A DNA stretch of 15,864 nucleotides. Origin: GCA-2687515 sp046582475. GTDB lineage: Bacteria > Pseudomonadota > Alphaproteobacteria > Rhodospirillales > UBA2165. The position numbers and the translations under genes are program-made. Shown piece by piece: positions 1-11,000 of this stretch. The notes under the pieces were generated by a model. The model saw only the letters and a program-made list of their open reading frames with translations, ran no database searches and was not told the origin of the DNA. The stretch's first letter is position 1; every line of letters begins with the position of its first letter. The stretch covers positions 1-15,864 of the forward strand of contig JAYGEH010000539.1 of NCBI GenBank assembly GCA_046582475.1, written 5' to 3'.

Positions 1-136
1 GATGCCGGGTGACAATATCTCGATGAACGTGGAATTGATCACGCCGATCGCCATGGACCAGGGGCTGCGCTTCGCCATCCGCGAAGGCGGCCGCACCGTC
101 GGCGCCGGTGTCGTCGCCGACATATTGGAAGATTAA
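1..136 (+). CDS. tuf: Elongation factor Tu, C-terminal end (partial, first tuf copy)
   Basis: This is the last 44 codons of EF-Tu, the GTPase that delivers aminoacyl-tRNA to the ribosomal A site. The reading frame begins at base 2 and ends with TAA at 134-136. The visible sequence is the end of the third (beta-barrel) domain: MPGDNISMNVELI, then PIAMDQGLRFAIREGG and RTVGAGVV, all highly conserved in bacterial EF-Tu. The tail DILED is slightly longer than the usual end shortly after the VGAGVV block. The 5' part, including the GTP-binding domain, lies outside the window. A second tuf gene starts at 15724 downstream of fusA, so the genome carries at least two copies. Only 16 nt separate this stop codon from tRNA-Trp, so the two are probably on one transcript. 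Confidence 0.97.
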   Translation, partial: MPGDNISMNVELITPIAMDQGLRFAIREGGRTVGAGVVADILED

Positions 137-152
137 ACAAAGGCCACGAACT

Positions 153-228
153 AGGGGTATAGCTCAGCTGGTAGAGCGGCGGTCTCCAAAACCGCAGGTC
201 GAGGGTTCGAATCCTTCTGCCCCTGCCA
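153..228 (+). tRNA. trnW: tRNA-Trp (anticodon CCA)
   Basis: This is a complete 76-nt cloverleaf. The acceptor stem AGGGGTA (153-159) pairs with TGCCCCT (218-224) with one G-T wobble, followed by discriminator G225 and an encoded CCA at 226-228. The D-arm stem GCTC/GAGC is visible at 161-164 and 174-177. The anticodon stem GCGGT (179-183) pairs with ACCGC (191-195) around the loop CTCCAAA, giving anticodon CCA at 186-188, which reads UGG (Trp). The T arm is GAGGG, loop TTCGAAT, CCTTC (201-217). It sits 16 nt after tuf and 80 nt before secE. There is no room for its own promoter after tuf, so it is probably processed from a tuf transcript. Confidence 0.98.
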
Positions 229-308
229 GATTTGAGAAGATATAAGACTTAAGTCGATTGTTTTTTTAGCGTGCCGGGGTCCGGCAAACCAGTAAAGTGA
301 ACCATCGA

Positions 309-506
309 ATGGCCAAAGTTAACCCGTTTCAATTTCTCCAGCAGGTGCGCCAGGAAGCGTCGAAAGTCGTATGGCCGACGCGCCGCGAAACCTTGATCTC
401 GACCGGTATGGTGTTCGTGATGGTTATTCTGGCGGCGCTGTTCTTTTTCCTCGTCGATCAGGTGCTCTCTACGGGCGTCAAATTGATATTCGGGCTGGGG
501 GCCTGA
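309..506 (+). CDS. secE: Preprotein translocase subunit SecE
   Basis: SecE is the small membrane subunit of the SecYEG translocon and clamps SecY in the inner membrane. The product is 65 aa, the short single-helix form usual outside Enterobacteria. Residues 1-28 are the cytoplasmic amphipathic part with the conserved core VRQEASKVVWPTRRET (13-28). Residues about 31-53 form one transmembrane helix rich in V, M, L and F. I chose ATG 309 because family members begin MAK-NPF. A GTG at 297 in the same frame would add four residues (MNHR) with no family support. The Shine-Dalgarno signal is weak. The stop is 3 nt before nusG, which suggests translational coupling, and secE-nusG is a widely conserved pair. 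Confidence 0.95.
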   Translation: MAKVNPFQFLQQVRQEASKVVWPTRRETLISTGMVFVMVILAALFFFLVDQVLSTGVKLIFGLGA

Positions 507-509
507 TTG

Positions 510-1040
510 ATGGCAATGCGCTGGTACGTCATTCACGTCTATTCGGGATTCGAGAAAAAAGTCGCCGAATCGATCGAGGAACAAGCCGTGCAATCGCACC
601 TGTCGGATATGATCGAACAGGTTCTGGTGCCGATTGAAGAAGTCGTCGAAATGCGGCGCGGCACCAAGGTAAGCGCGGAACGCAAATTTTTCCCAGGCTA
701 TGTGCTGATCAAAATGGAGATGTCCGACGAGACCTGGCATCTGGTCAAAAATACATCGAAGGTGACGGATATCCTTGGCGGGCGCGGACGCCCGATACCG
801 ATTTCCGATGCCGAGGCCCAGCAAATCCTCGACCAGGTCGAGGAAGGCGTCGAGCGGCCCAGGCCATCGATCACCTTTTCAATCGGCGAACAGGTTCGGG
901 TTTGCGACGGGCCGTTCAATTCCTTCAACGGTTTGGTTGAGGAGGTCGATGAAGAGAAAGCGCGGGTCAAGGTTTCGGTTTCCATCTTCGGGCGTTCGAC
1001 GCCGGTGGAGCTGGAATATTCGCAAGTTGACAAATTATAG
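510..1040 (+). CDS. nusG: Transcription termination/antitermination factor NusG
   Basis: NusG (176 aa) binds the beta' clamp helices of RNA polymerase, promotes processive elongation, and bridges to Rho or ribosomal protein S10. The N-terminal NGN domain spans about residues 4-110. It opens RWYVIHVYSGFEKKVAESI and contains the conserved block RKFFPGYVLIKMEM (58-71) and TDILGG (86-91). The C-terminal KOW domain spans about 125-176 (IGEQVRVCDGPFNSFNGLVEEVD) and ends with VELEYSQVDKL. The start is ATG 510, giving MAMRWYV as in relatives. TTG 507 or ATG 516 are possible alternatives that differ by one or two residues. The Shine-Dalgarno region (GGGG at 497-500) lies inside the end of secE. A 72-nt gap with an L1-type leader follows. 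Confidence 0.97.
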   Translation: MAMRWYVIHVYSGFEKKVAESIEEQAVQSHLSDMIEQVLVPIEEVVEMRRGTKVSAERKFFPGYVLIKMEMSDETWHLVKNTSKVTDILGGRGRPIPISDAEAQQILDQVEEGVERPRPSITFSIGEQVRVCDGPFNSFNGLVEEVDEEKARVKVSVSIFGRSTPVELEYSQVDKL

Positions 1041-1050
1041 ATTCGAGTCC

Positions 1051-1094
1051 CGTGCGGGAGGTCGGCCATGACCGTACCGCGCACCCGGTGAAAT
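1051..1094 (+). promoter_or_regulatory. L1-type autoregulatory leader upstream of rplK-rplA
   Basis: A hairpin lies in the nusG-rplK gap. A lower stem of 6 bp (1052-1057 with 1077-1082, one G-T) leads to an asymmetric internal loop GA (1058-1059) opposite GTA (1074-1076). A 4-bp upper stem GGTC/GACC (1060-1063 with 1070-1073) caps it with a 6-nt loop. The 5' strand GTGCGGGAGG and the downstream CGGTGAAATA (1086-1094 region) resemble the L1-binding site of 23S rRNA, where GGUGGGAG faces GUGAAAUACC. It is known that ribosomal protein L1 represses the L11-L1 mRNA by binding an rRNA-like element next to rplK. The assignment here is by sequence and structure resemblance only. Confidence 0.65.
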
Positions 1095-1112
1095 AGGAAC
1101 TGAGGAAATACA

Positions 1113-1544
1113 ATGGTAAAAAAGATTGAAGGGTATATCCGCCTGCAAATCCCGGCGGGCCAGGCCAACCCGGCGCCGCCGGTTGGCCCGGCGCTCGGCC
1201 AGGCCGGGCTCAGCATTCCCGATTTCTGCAAATCGTTCAATGCGACCACCCAGAATATGGAGCCGGGCATGCCGATTCCGGTGCGCATCACGGTCTATCA
1301 GGACAAGTCCTATTCGTTCGAGACCAAGTCGCCGCCGGCAAGCTATTACATCAAGAAGGCGGCGCGGGTCGAAAAAGGCTCGGAAACGCCGGGGGTAGAG
1401 ATTATCGCCTCGATCTCCAAGCGCCAGTTGCGCGAGATCGCCGAGATCAAGATGGTTGACTTGAACGCCAACGATATCGAGGCCGCCTGCAAGATCATTG
1501 CCGGCTCGGCGCGCTCCATGGGCATCAATGTGGAGGGCCTGTAA
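1113..1544 (+). CDS. rplK: 50S ribosomal protein L11
   Basis: L11 (143 aa) binds the GTPase-associated centre of 23S rRNA together with the L10-L12 stalk and is needed for factor-stimulated GTP hydrolysis and the stringent response. The N-terminal domain carries the proline-rich segment PAPPVGPALGQ (20-30), the hinge that contacts thiopeptide antibiotics. The C-terminal rRNA-binding domain carries REIAEIKMVDLNANDIEAA (107-125) and the end GSARSMGINV (131-140). Length is normal for the family. The ATG at 1113 follows a TGAGGA Shine-Dalgarno (1101-1106). The stop is 1 nt before rplA, and the hairpin just upstream suggests feedback by L1. Confidence 0.98.
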   Translation: MVKKIEGYIRLQIPAGQANPAPPVGPALGQAGLSIPDFCKSFNATTQNMEPGMPIPVRITVYQDKSYSFETKSPPASYYIKKAARVEKGSETPGVEIIASISKRQLREIAEIKMVDLNANDIEAACKIIAGSARSMGINVEGL

Positions 1545-1545
1545 C

Positions 1546-2232
1546 ATGGCGAAAAAAGGAAAACGCATGCAGAGCGCCTATGCCTCGTTTGACCGGCTGG
1601 CCGTCCATGCCGTCGGTGATGCGGTCAGGCTGGTGCTCAAAAACAAAAAGACCAATTTTGACGAAACCGTCGAGGTGGCGCTCAATCTTGGCGTCGATCC
1701 CCGCCATGCCGATCAGATGGTGCGTGGTGTCGTGTCGCTGCCCAACGGCACCGGCAAGGATGTCCGCGTCGCCGTGTTTGCCAAGGGCGACAGGGCCGAT
1801 GAGGCCGCCGCCGCCGGCGCCGATCTGGTCGGCGCCGAGGATCTGGCGGAAAAAATTCAAAACGGCGAGGTCGATTTCGACCGCTGTATCGCGACCCCCG
1901 ACATGATGGCGGTGGTCGGCAAGCTGGGCAAAATATTGGGCCCGCGCGGATTGATGCCTAACCCAAAGCTGGGCACGGTCACGCCCAATGTCGCCGAGGC
2001 GGTGAAATCGTCGAAGGGCGGCGAGATCGAATTCCGGGTCGAGAAGGCCGGCATCGTCCATGCCGGGGTCGGCAAAACGAGTTTTACGCAAGACGCACTG
2101 GTGGAAAATGTGAACGCGTTCGTGGACGCGATCATGAAGGCGAAGCCGAGCGGCGCAAAAGGCACCTACCTGAAGCGCGCCAGCCTCTCTTCCACCATGG
2201 GCCCGGGCGTAAGAATGAATGTTTTGGGCTAG
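1546..2232 (+). CDS. rplA: 50S ribosomal protein L1
   Basis: L1 (228 aa) forms the mobile L1 stalk at the ribosomal E site and helps release deacylated tRNA. It is also the translational repressor of its own operon in many bacteria. Visible family motifs are SLPNGTGKDVRVAVFAKG (64-81), GPRGLMPNPKLGTVT (132-146), the block KGGEIEFRVEKAGIVHAGVGK (157-177) and the C-terminal SSTMGPGVRMN (215-225), which contacts RNA. The start is ATG 1546, giving MAKKGKRMQ, with GGAGGG (1532-1537) as Shine-Dalgarno inside the end of rplK. An upstream in-frame extension within rplK is not credible. The 1-nt gap to rplK implies coupled translation. Confidence 0.98.
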   Translation: MAKKGKRMQSAYASFDRLAVHAVGDAVRLVLKNKKTNFDETVEVALNLGVDPRHADQMVRGVVSLPNGTGKDVRVAVFAKGDRADEAAAAGADLVGAEDLAEKIQNGEVDFDRCIATPDMMAVVGKLGKILGPRGLMPNPKLGTVTPNVAEAVKSSKGGEIEFRVEKAGIVHAGVGKTSFTQDALVENVNAFVDAIMKAKPSGAKGTYLKRASLSSTMGPGVRMNVLG

Positions 2233-2299
2233 TCCAACCTGGACCGGCGCGAAATAGCCGGATCGGCCCTGAAACTATTCGCAGGGGCCGGCACGGCGG

Positions 2300-2516
2300 C
2301 GGGGGATGTTCCCCCGACCTGTCCGAGACTGCAGGCGCTGCAAAGGCTTCGGCCGGCGCGGCTTAAAAAGACGACGCCTGCACAGACGGTGCAAAACCGT
2401 TTTCGGAATTGGCCTTGGGGCCGGTTCCTAAAGACGGCTTGAACTGAACGCTTGGACGGGGCGAGTGGGTTTCGCCGGAAGTTGGCGGGGCCGTATGCAA
2501 CCGTTCCGGTTTGCCG
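2300..2516 (+). promoter_or_regulatory. L10 (rplJ) leader: autoregulatory mRNA structure
   Basis: The 323 nt between rplA and rplJ hold no gene and are highly structured. The core at 2319-2389 has stem P1 (2319-2323 with 2385-2389), an asymmetric internal loop CGAGAC (2324-2329) opposite CA (2383-2384) that looks like a kink-turn, and stem P2 of 8 perfect bp (2330-2337 with 2375-2382). A small hairpin with a TTCG loop (2345-2354) lies inside. The strings GAGAC.GCAGG, CTTAA and CCTGC..AGACGGTG match those I recall in the E. coli rplJ leader bound by L10(L12)4. Flanking hairpins are 2300-2316 (7 bp), 2405-2428 (10 bp, loop TTGG) and 2497-2514 (7 bp with one bulge). The last ends 30 nt before the Shine-Dalgarno. 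I see no convincing promoter in 2233-2299. Confidence 0.8.
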
Positions 2517-2544
2517 GTTAAGAGCGGCGGGCCAGAACATATTT

Positions 2545-2549
2545 GGAGA
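2545..2549 (+). promoter_or_regulatory. Shine-Dalgarno site fixing the rplJ GTG start
   Basis: GGAGA sits 6 nt before GTG 2556. It decides the start, because the only ATG further upstream in frame would be a non-family extension through the structured leader. Confidence 0.8.
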
Positions 2550-2555
2550 CGATTC

Positions 2556-3074
2556 GTGGATCGAAGCCAAAAAGAAGAGATGGTTGTCCAGTTGAAGCAG
2601 CTTTTCCAGGAGCAGACCCTGGTGGTCGTGACCCACTATTCCGGGTTGACGGTCGCCGATATGACCGAGTTTCGTGGAAAAATGCGTGAAGCGGGCGCCG
2701 GCTACAAGGTTACCAAGAATCGCCTCTCCCGTCTCGCCCTGGACGACATGGATTTCAAGGAACTTGGGGAATTATTCATGGGACCGATCGGATTAGCCTA
2801 TTCCGAAGATCCCGTGGCCGCCGCCAAAGTGACGGTCGAATTCGCCAAGAAAAATAAAAATCTCGTTGTCCTCGGAGGTGTCTTTAACGGGCAAATACTG
2901 GATGTTGCCGCGGTTGACAATTTGGCCAAGCTGCCGTCGCTCGACGCGCTCAGGGCCGGACTTGTCGGCATGATCCAGACGCCGGCAACCCGCATCGCCT
3001 GCATCATGCAGGCGCCGGCGGGGCAGGTGGCCCGTGTCATTGGCGCCTATAGCGAAAAGGAAGAGGCGGCCTGA
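2556..3074 (+). CDS. rplJ: 50S ribosomal protein L10 (P0 homologue)
   Basis: L10 (172 aa) anchors the L7/L12 dimers to the ribosome and, as the L10-L12 complex, represses its own mRNA. The N-terminal rRNA-binding domain runs from MDRSQKEEMV through VVVTHYSGLTVADMTEFRGKMREAG to YKVTKNRLSRLAL (50-62). GPIGLAYSEDPVAAAK (76-91) is a conserved core segment. The C-terminal stretch from about 130 on (PSLDALRAGLVGMIQTPATRI, then helix AGQVARVIGAYSEKEE) is the L12-binding helix. The start is GTG 2556, read as Met, supported by the family N-terminus and a GGAGA at 2545-2549. In-frame codons upstream (from 2511) encode residues unlike any L10. The long leader upstream is the probable control site. Confidence 0.96.
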   Translation: MDRSQKEEMVVQLKQLFQEQTLVVVTHYSGLTVADMTEFRGKMREAGAGYKVTKNRLSRLALDDMDFKELGELFMGPIGLAYSEDPVAAAKVTVEFAKKNKNLVVLGGVFNGQILDVAAVDNLAKLPSLDALRAGLVGMIQTPATRIACIMQAPAGQVARVIGAYSEKEEAA

Positions 3075-3086
3075 GTGGCCATCACC

Positions 3087-3108
3087 GGGTTGGCCGCCAG
3101 GCCGGTCC
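3087..3108 (+). other. Hairpin between rplJ and rplL
   Basis: The 65-nt rplJ-rplL gap contains a potential stem of 9 bp (3087-3095 with 3100-3108, including three G-T wobbles) around a GCCA loop. It has no T run after it, so it is not a terminator. It could stabilise the rplL transcript or act in processing, which would fit the need for about four L12 per L10, but no function can be shown from sequence. Confidence 0.35.
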
Positions 3109-3139
3109 TTAATCAGTTTAAGCCAATGGAGTGAGTATT

Positions 3140-3517
3140 ATGGCAGCAGATCTTGAAAAAATTGCCGACGAGTTATCAACCCTGACGGTCATCGAGGCCG
3201 CCGATTTGTCGAAATTGCTGGAAGAAAAGTGGGGCGTTTCGGCTGCCGCGCCGGTCGTCGTTGCGGCCGCCGCGCCGGGTGCCGGCGAAGAGGCCGCCGA
3301 GGAAAAGACTTCCTTCAACGTCATCTTAGCCTCGTTCGGCGAGAAGAAAATCAACGTCATCAAGGAAGTCCGTGCGATCACCGGCCTTGGCCTGAAAGAG
3401 GCGAAGGATTTGGTCGAGGCGGCGCCAGCCCCGGTCAAGGAGGATCTTTCGAAGGACGAGGCGGACGCGATTAAGACCAAGCTCGAAGCGGCGGGAGCCA
3501 CGGTCGAGCTGCAATAG
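3140..3517 (+). CDS. rplL: 50S ribosomal protein L7/L12
   Basis: L7/L12 (125 aa) forms the flexible multi-copy stalk that recruits EF-Tu, EF-G, IF2 and release factors and stimulates their GTPase activity. The N-terminal dimerisation domain is residues 1-33 (LEKIADELSTLTVIEAADLSKLLEEKWGVS). An Ala/Pro/Glu hinge follows at about 35-56. The globular C-terminal domain is 57-125 with KTSFNVILASFGEKKINVIKEVR and ITGLGLKEAKDLVE (80-93), the factor-contact helix. The start is ATG 3140 with GGAG at 3128-3131. A GTG at 3131 in frame would add MSI and overlap the Shine-Dalgarno, so I reject it. Length and sequence are ordinary. Confidence 0.98.
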   Translation: MAADLEKIADELSTLTVIEAADLSKLLEEKWGVSAAAPVVVAAAAPGAGEEAAEEKTSFNVILASFGEKKINVIKEVRAITGLGLKEAKDLVEAAPAPVKEDLSKDEADAIKTKLEAAGATVELQ

Positions 3518-3814
3518 CGAATTGGGCGCCGGGCGGTTTGGTCCTGGCGCCAAGGTACCAGCCGGGCCCGGCGGCGGCATCGATCGCCGCCGGGAACCGG
3601 GGTTTGAGAACAGTTACGCATCTTACACGGATTGGCCACGCCGAGGCCGGGAACGTGGATGTGCAGTTCCGAGGGCGCCGACAACCGCGCCTTCCGTTGT
3701 CCGGATAGCCCAAGCCGGACGGATTCGGTCCAGACTTCAGAGCCAGGTCGGCGCCTGTATCGAGGTCAGGAACTTAATTTAAGGACCCACTTGCGTGGTC
3801 CAAGAGGAGCTGCA
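3518..3814 (+). other. Structured rplL-rpoB intergenic region
   Basis: These 297 nt hold no credible gene. An open frame running in from 3632 is simply in phase with rpoB and has no family similarity. Inverted repeats are present. GGCGCC at 3525-3530 pairs with GGCGCC at 3546-3551. A perfect 10-bp stem CCCGGCGGCG (3567-3576) pairs with CGCCGCCGGG (3585-3594) around an 8-nt loop. A start-proximal hairpin lies at 3783-3801. In E. coli the same gap holds an attenuator and an RNase III processing site that lower rpoBC expression relative to rplJL. A similar role here is inference. None of the stems is followed by a T run. Confidence 0.6.
3783..3801 (+). promoter_or_regulatory. Hairpin immediately upstream of the rpoB ribosome-binding site
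   Basis: The stem pairs 3783-3787 with 3797-3801 and 3789-3790 with 3795-3796. C3788 is bulged and the loop is TTGC. It ends 2 nt before the GAGGAG Shine-Dalgarno (3804-3809) of rpoB, close enough to influence ribosome access or mRNA stability. The function is inferred from position only. Confidence 0.4.
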
Positions 3815-7993
<4,179 letters not shown>

Positions 7994-8029
7994 TCGGCGG
8001 CATGTGAACCGATATATAGGAGAGTATAG

Positions 8030-11000
8030 ATGAATGAATTAACGCGGATTTTCGAACCCCAGGCCGGCAATCAGCAGTTCGATCAGATCCGGATCAGCAT
8101 TGCCAGCCCGGAGCGCATCCGATCCTGGTCATTCGGCGAAATTAAGAAGCCGGAAACCATCAATTACCGGACCTTCAAGCCGGAACGGGACGGTCTTTTC
8201 TGCGCCCGCATATTCGGCCCGATCAAGGACTATGAGTGCCTTTGCGGTAAATATAAGCGCATGAAATATAAGGGCATCGTCTGCGAAAAATGCGGTGTCG
8301 AGGTGACCCTTTCAAAGGTCCGCCGCGACCGCATGGGCCATATCGAACTGGCCGCCCCGGTGGCCCATATCTGGTTCATGAAATCCTTGCCGTCGCGCAT
8401 CGGCCTGATGGTGGATATGACGCTCAAGGATCTTGAGCGGGTGCTCTATTTCGAAAATTACGTGGTGACCGAGCCTGGCTTGACGCCGCTGGCCGAAAAT
8501 CAGCTGCTTTCCGAGGATGAGTTTCAAGACGCCGTCGATGAGTATGGCGAGGACGCCTTCCAGGCCGGCATCGGCGCCGAGGCCTTGCGCGATATGCTCA
8601 AGACCATCGATCTCGAGGAAGAGGCCGAAAGCCTGCGCGTCGATCTGAAAGAAACCAATTCGGAAGCCAAGCGCAAGAAGTTCATCAAGCGTTTGAAACT
8701 GGTCGAGGCGTTCGTCGCATCGGGCGCCCGTCCGGAATGGATGATCCTCGAAGTGGTCCCGGTTATCCCGCCCGAATTGCGCCCCTTGGTGCCCCTCGAC
8801 GGCGGCCGGTTCGCCACCTCTGATCTGAACGATCTCTACCGGCGCGTGATCAACCGCAACAACCGGCTGCGCCGGCTGATCGAGCTCAGGGCGCCGGAGA
8901 TTATCGTCCGCAACGAAAAGCGCATGCTCCAGGAATCGGTCGATGCCTTGTTCGACAATGGCCGCCGTGGCCGCGCCATCACCGGCGCCAACAAGCGTCC
9001 GCTCAAATCCCTTTCCGACATGCTCAAGGGCAAGCAAGGCCGCTTCCGCCAGAACCTATTGGGCAAGCGCGTCGATTATTCCGGACGTTCGGTGATCGTC
9101 GTCGGGCCCGAATTGCTCCTGCATCAATGCGGGCTGCCAAAGAAAATGGCCTTGGAACTGTTCAAGCCGTTCGTCTATTCGCGGCTGGAAAAATACGGCA
9201 TGGCGACCACCATCAAGGCCGCCAAGCGCATGGTCGAAAAAGAACGTCCCGAGGTTTGGGATATTCTGGAAGAGGTGATCCGCGAGCATCCGGTTCTCCT
9301 CAACCGCGCGCCGACGCTGCACCGTCTCGGTATCCAGGCGTTCGAGCCGGTGCTGATCGAAGGCAAGGCGATCCAACTGCATCCGCTGGTCTGCGCCGCC
9401 TTCAACGCCGATTTCGATGGCGATCAAATGGCGGTTCACGTGCCGCTTTCGCTGGAAGCGCAACTGGAAGCCCGGGTTCTGATGATGTCGACCAACAACA
9501 TCCTAAGCCCGGCCAACGGCAAGCCGATTATCGTTCCCTCCCAGGATATCGTTCTCGGCCTCTATTATATGACCTTGATGCTCGATGGTGAGCCCGGCGA
9601 GGGTATGCGGTTCACCGATATCGATGAAATCGAGCAGGCACTGAGCCAGGGTGTGATCAGCATTCACTCCAAGATCATTGCCAGAATCCGGATAACCGAT
9701 GAAGACGGTAAGCAGGTCTTGGAGCGGGTGAAAACCACACCGGGCCGCATGCTTCTTGGCGAATTGCTGCCGGTTAATCCGGCCTTGGGGTTCGATCTGA
9801 TCAACAGGTTGGTGACCAAAAAGGAAATCTCGTCGGTTCTCGACGAAGTCTACCGCCACTGCGGCCAAAAGGAGACGGTTATTTTTGCCGACCATATTAT
9901 GGGTCTCGGCTTTAAACATGCCTGCCAGGCCGGTATTTCCTTCGGCAAGGACGATCTGGTTGTGCCATCGGAAAAGCAGAAACTGGTCGATGATACCGAG
10001 GCGATGGTCGAGAGCTTCGAACGCCAATATCAAGATGGCCTGATCACGCTTGGTGAGAAATACAACAAAGCCATCGATGCCTGGTCGACCTGCACCGATC
10101 AGGTCGCCGACGCCATGATGGCCGGGATTTCCAAGGTCGTACCGGGCGAGCCGGTCAATTCCGTGTTCATGATGTCGGATTCCGGCGCCCGCGGCTCGGC
10201 GGCGCAAATGAAACAGCTGGCGGGCATGCGCGGCTTGATGGCGAAGCCGTCCGGCGAAATCATCGAAACGCCGATCATATCCAACTTCAAGGAAGGGCTG
10301 AGCGTTCTCGAATATTTCAATTCGACACATGGCGCCCGCAAGGGTTTGGCCGATACCGCCTTGAAGACGGCAAACTCAGGCTATCTGACGCGCCGGCTTG
10401 TCGATGTGGCGCAGGACTGCATCATCACCATCGAAGACTGCGGTACCGATGACCATATCCATTCCAATGCGGTCATCGAGGGCGGCGAAACCATCTTGTC
10501 GCTCCCCGACCGGGTTCTTGGCCGCACCGTTGCCGAAGATGTGATCGATTCGGAAACCAATAAAGTTATCATTTCGAAGAATACGCTGCTCGATGAGGCG
10601 GCGTGTGAAAAGCTCGGCGTGGCGGATATCGAGATGGTCAAGATCCGCTCGGTCCTGACTTGCGAGGCCAAAACCGGTGTTTGCGGCGCTTGCTATGGCC
10701 GCGATCTGGCGCGCGGCACGAAGGTCAATATTGGCGAAGCGGTTGGCGTCATTGCCGCGCAGTCGATCGGCGAGCCGGGAACCCAGCTTACCATGCGGAC
10801 CTTCCATATCGGCGGTGCGGCCCAGCGCAGCACCGAACAGTCGAGCATAGAATCCTCGGCCGATGCGAAGGTCGACCTGCTCAATTGCAACGTCGTCAAA
10901 AACTCCGCCGGCATCAACATCGTCATGAGCCGCAATACCGAGCTTTTGCTGATCGACGAGCGCAAGCGCGAACGCGCCCGTCACCGCATTCCTTACGGCG

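Noticed and set aside
1027..1032. Perfect TTGACA at the end of nusG as a possible rplK promoter -35 box
   Set aside because: No acceptable -10 element lies 16-18 bp downstream (the region is GC-rich), and the bases encode the conserved NusG ending VDKL.
2914..2919. Perfect TTGACA inside rplJ as an internal promoter for rplL
   Set aside because: No -10 match at suitable spacing. The sequence codes VDN in a normal L10 protein.
3632..3814. 61-residue in-frame extension upstream of rpoB
   Set aside because: The residues resemble no beta subunit, and the family N-terminus plus a GAGGAG Shine-Dalgarno support ATG 3815.
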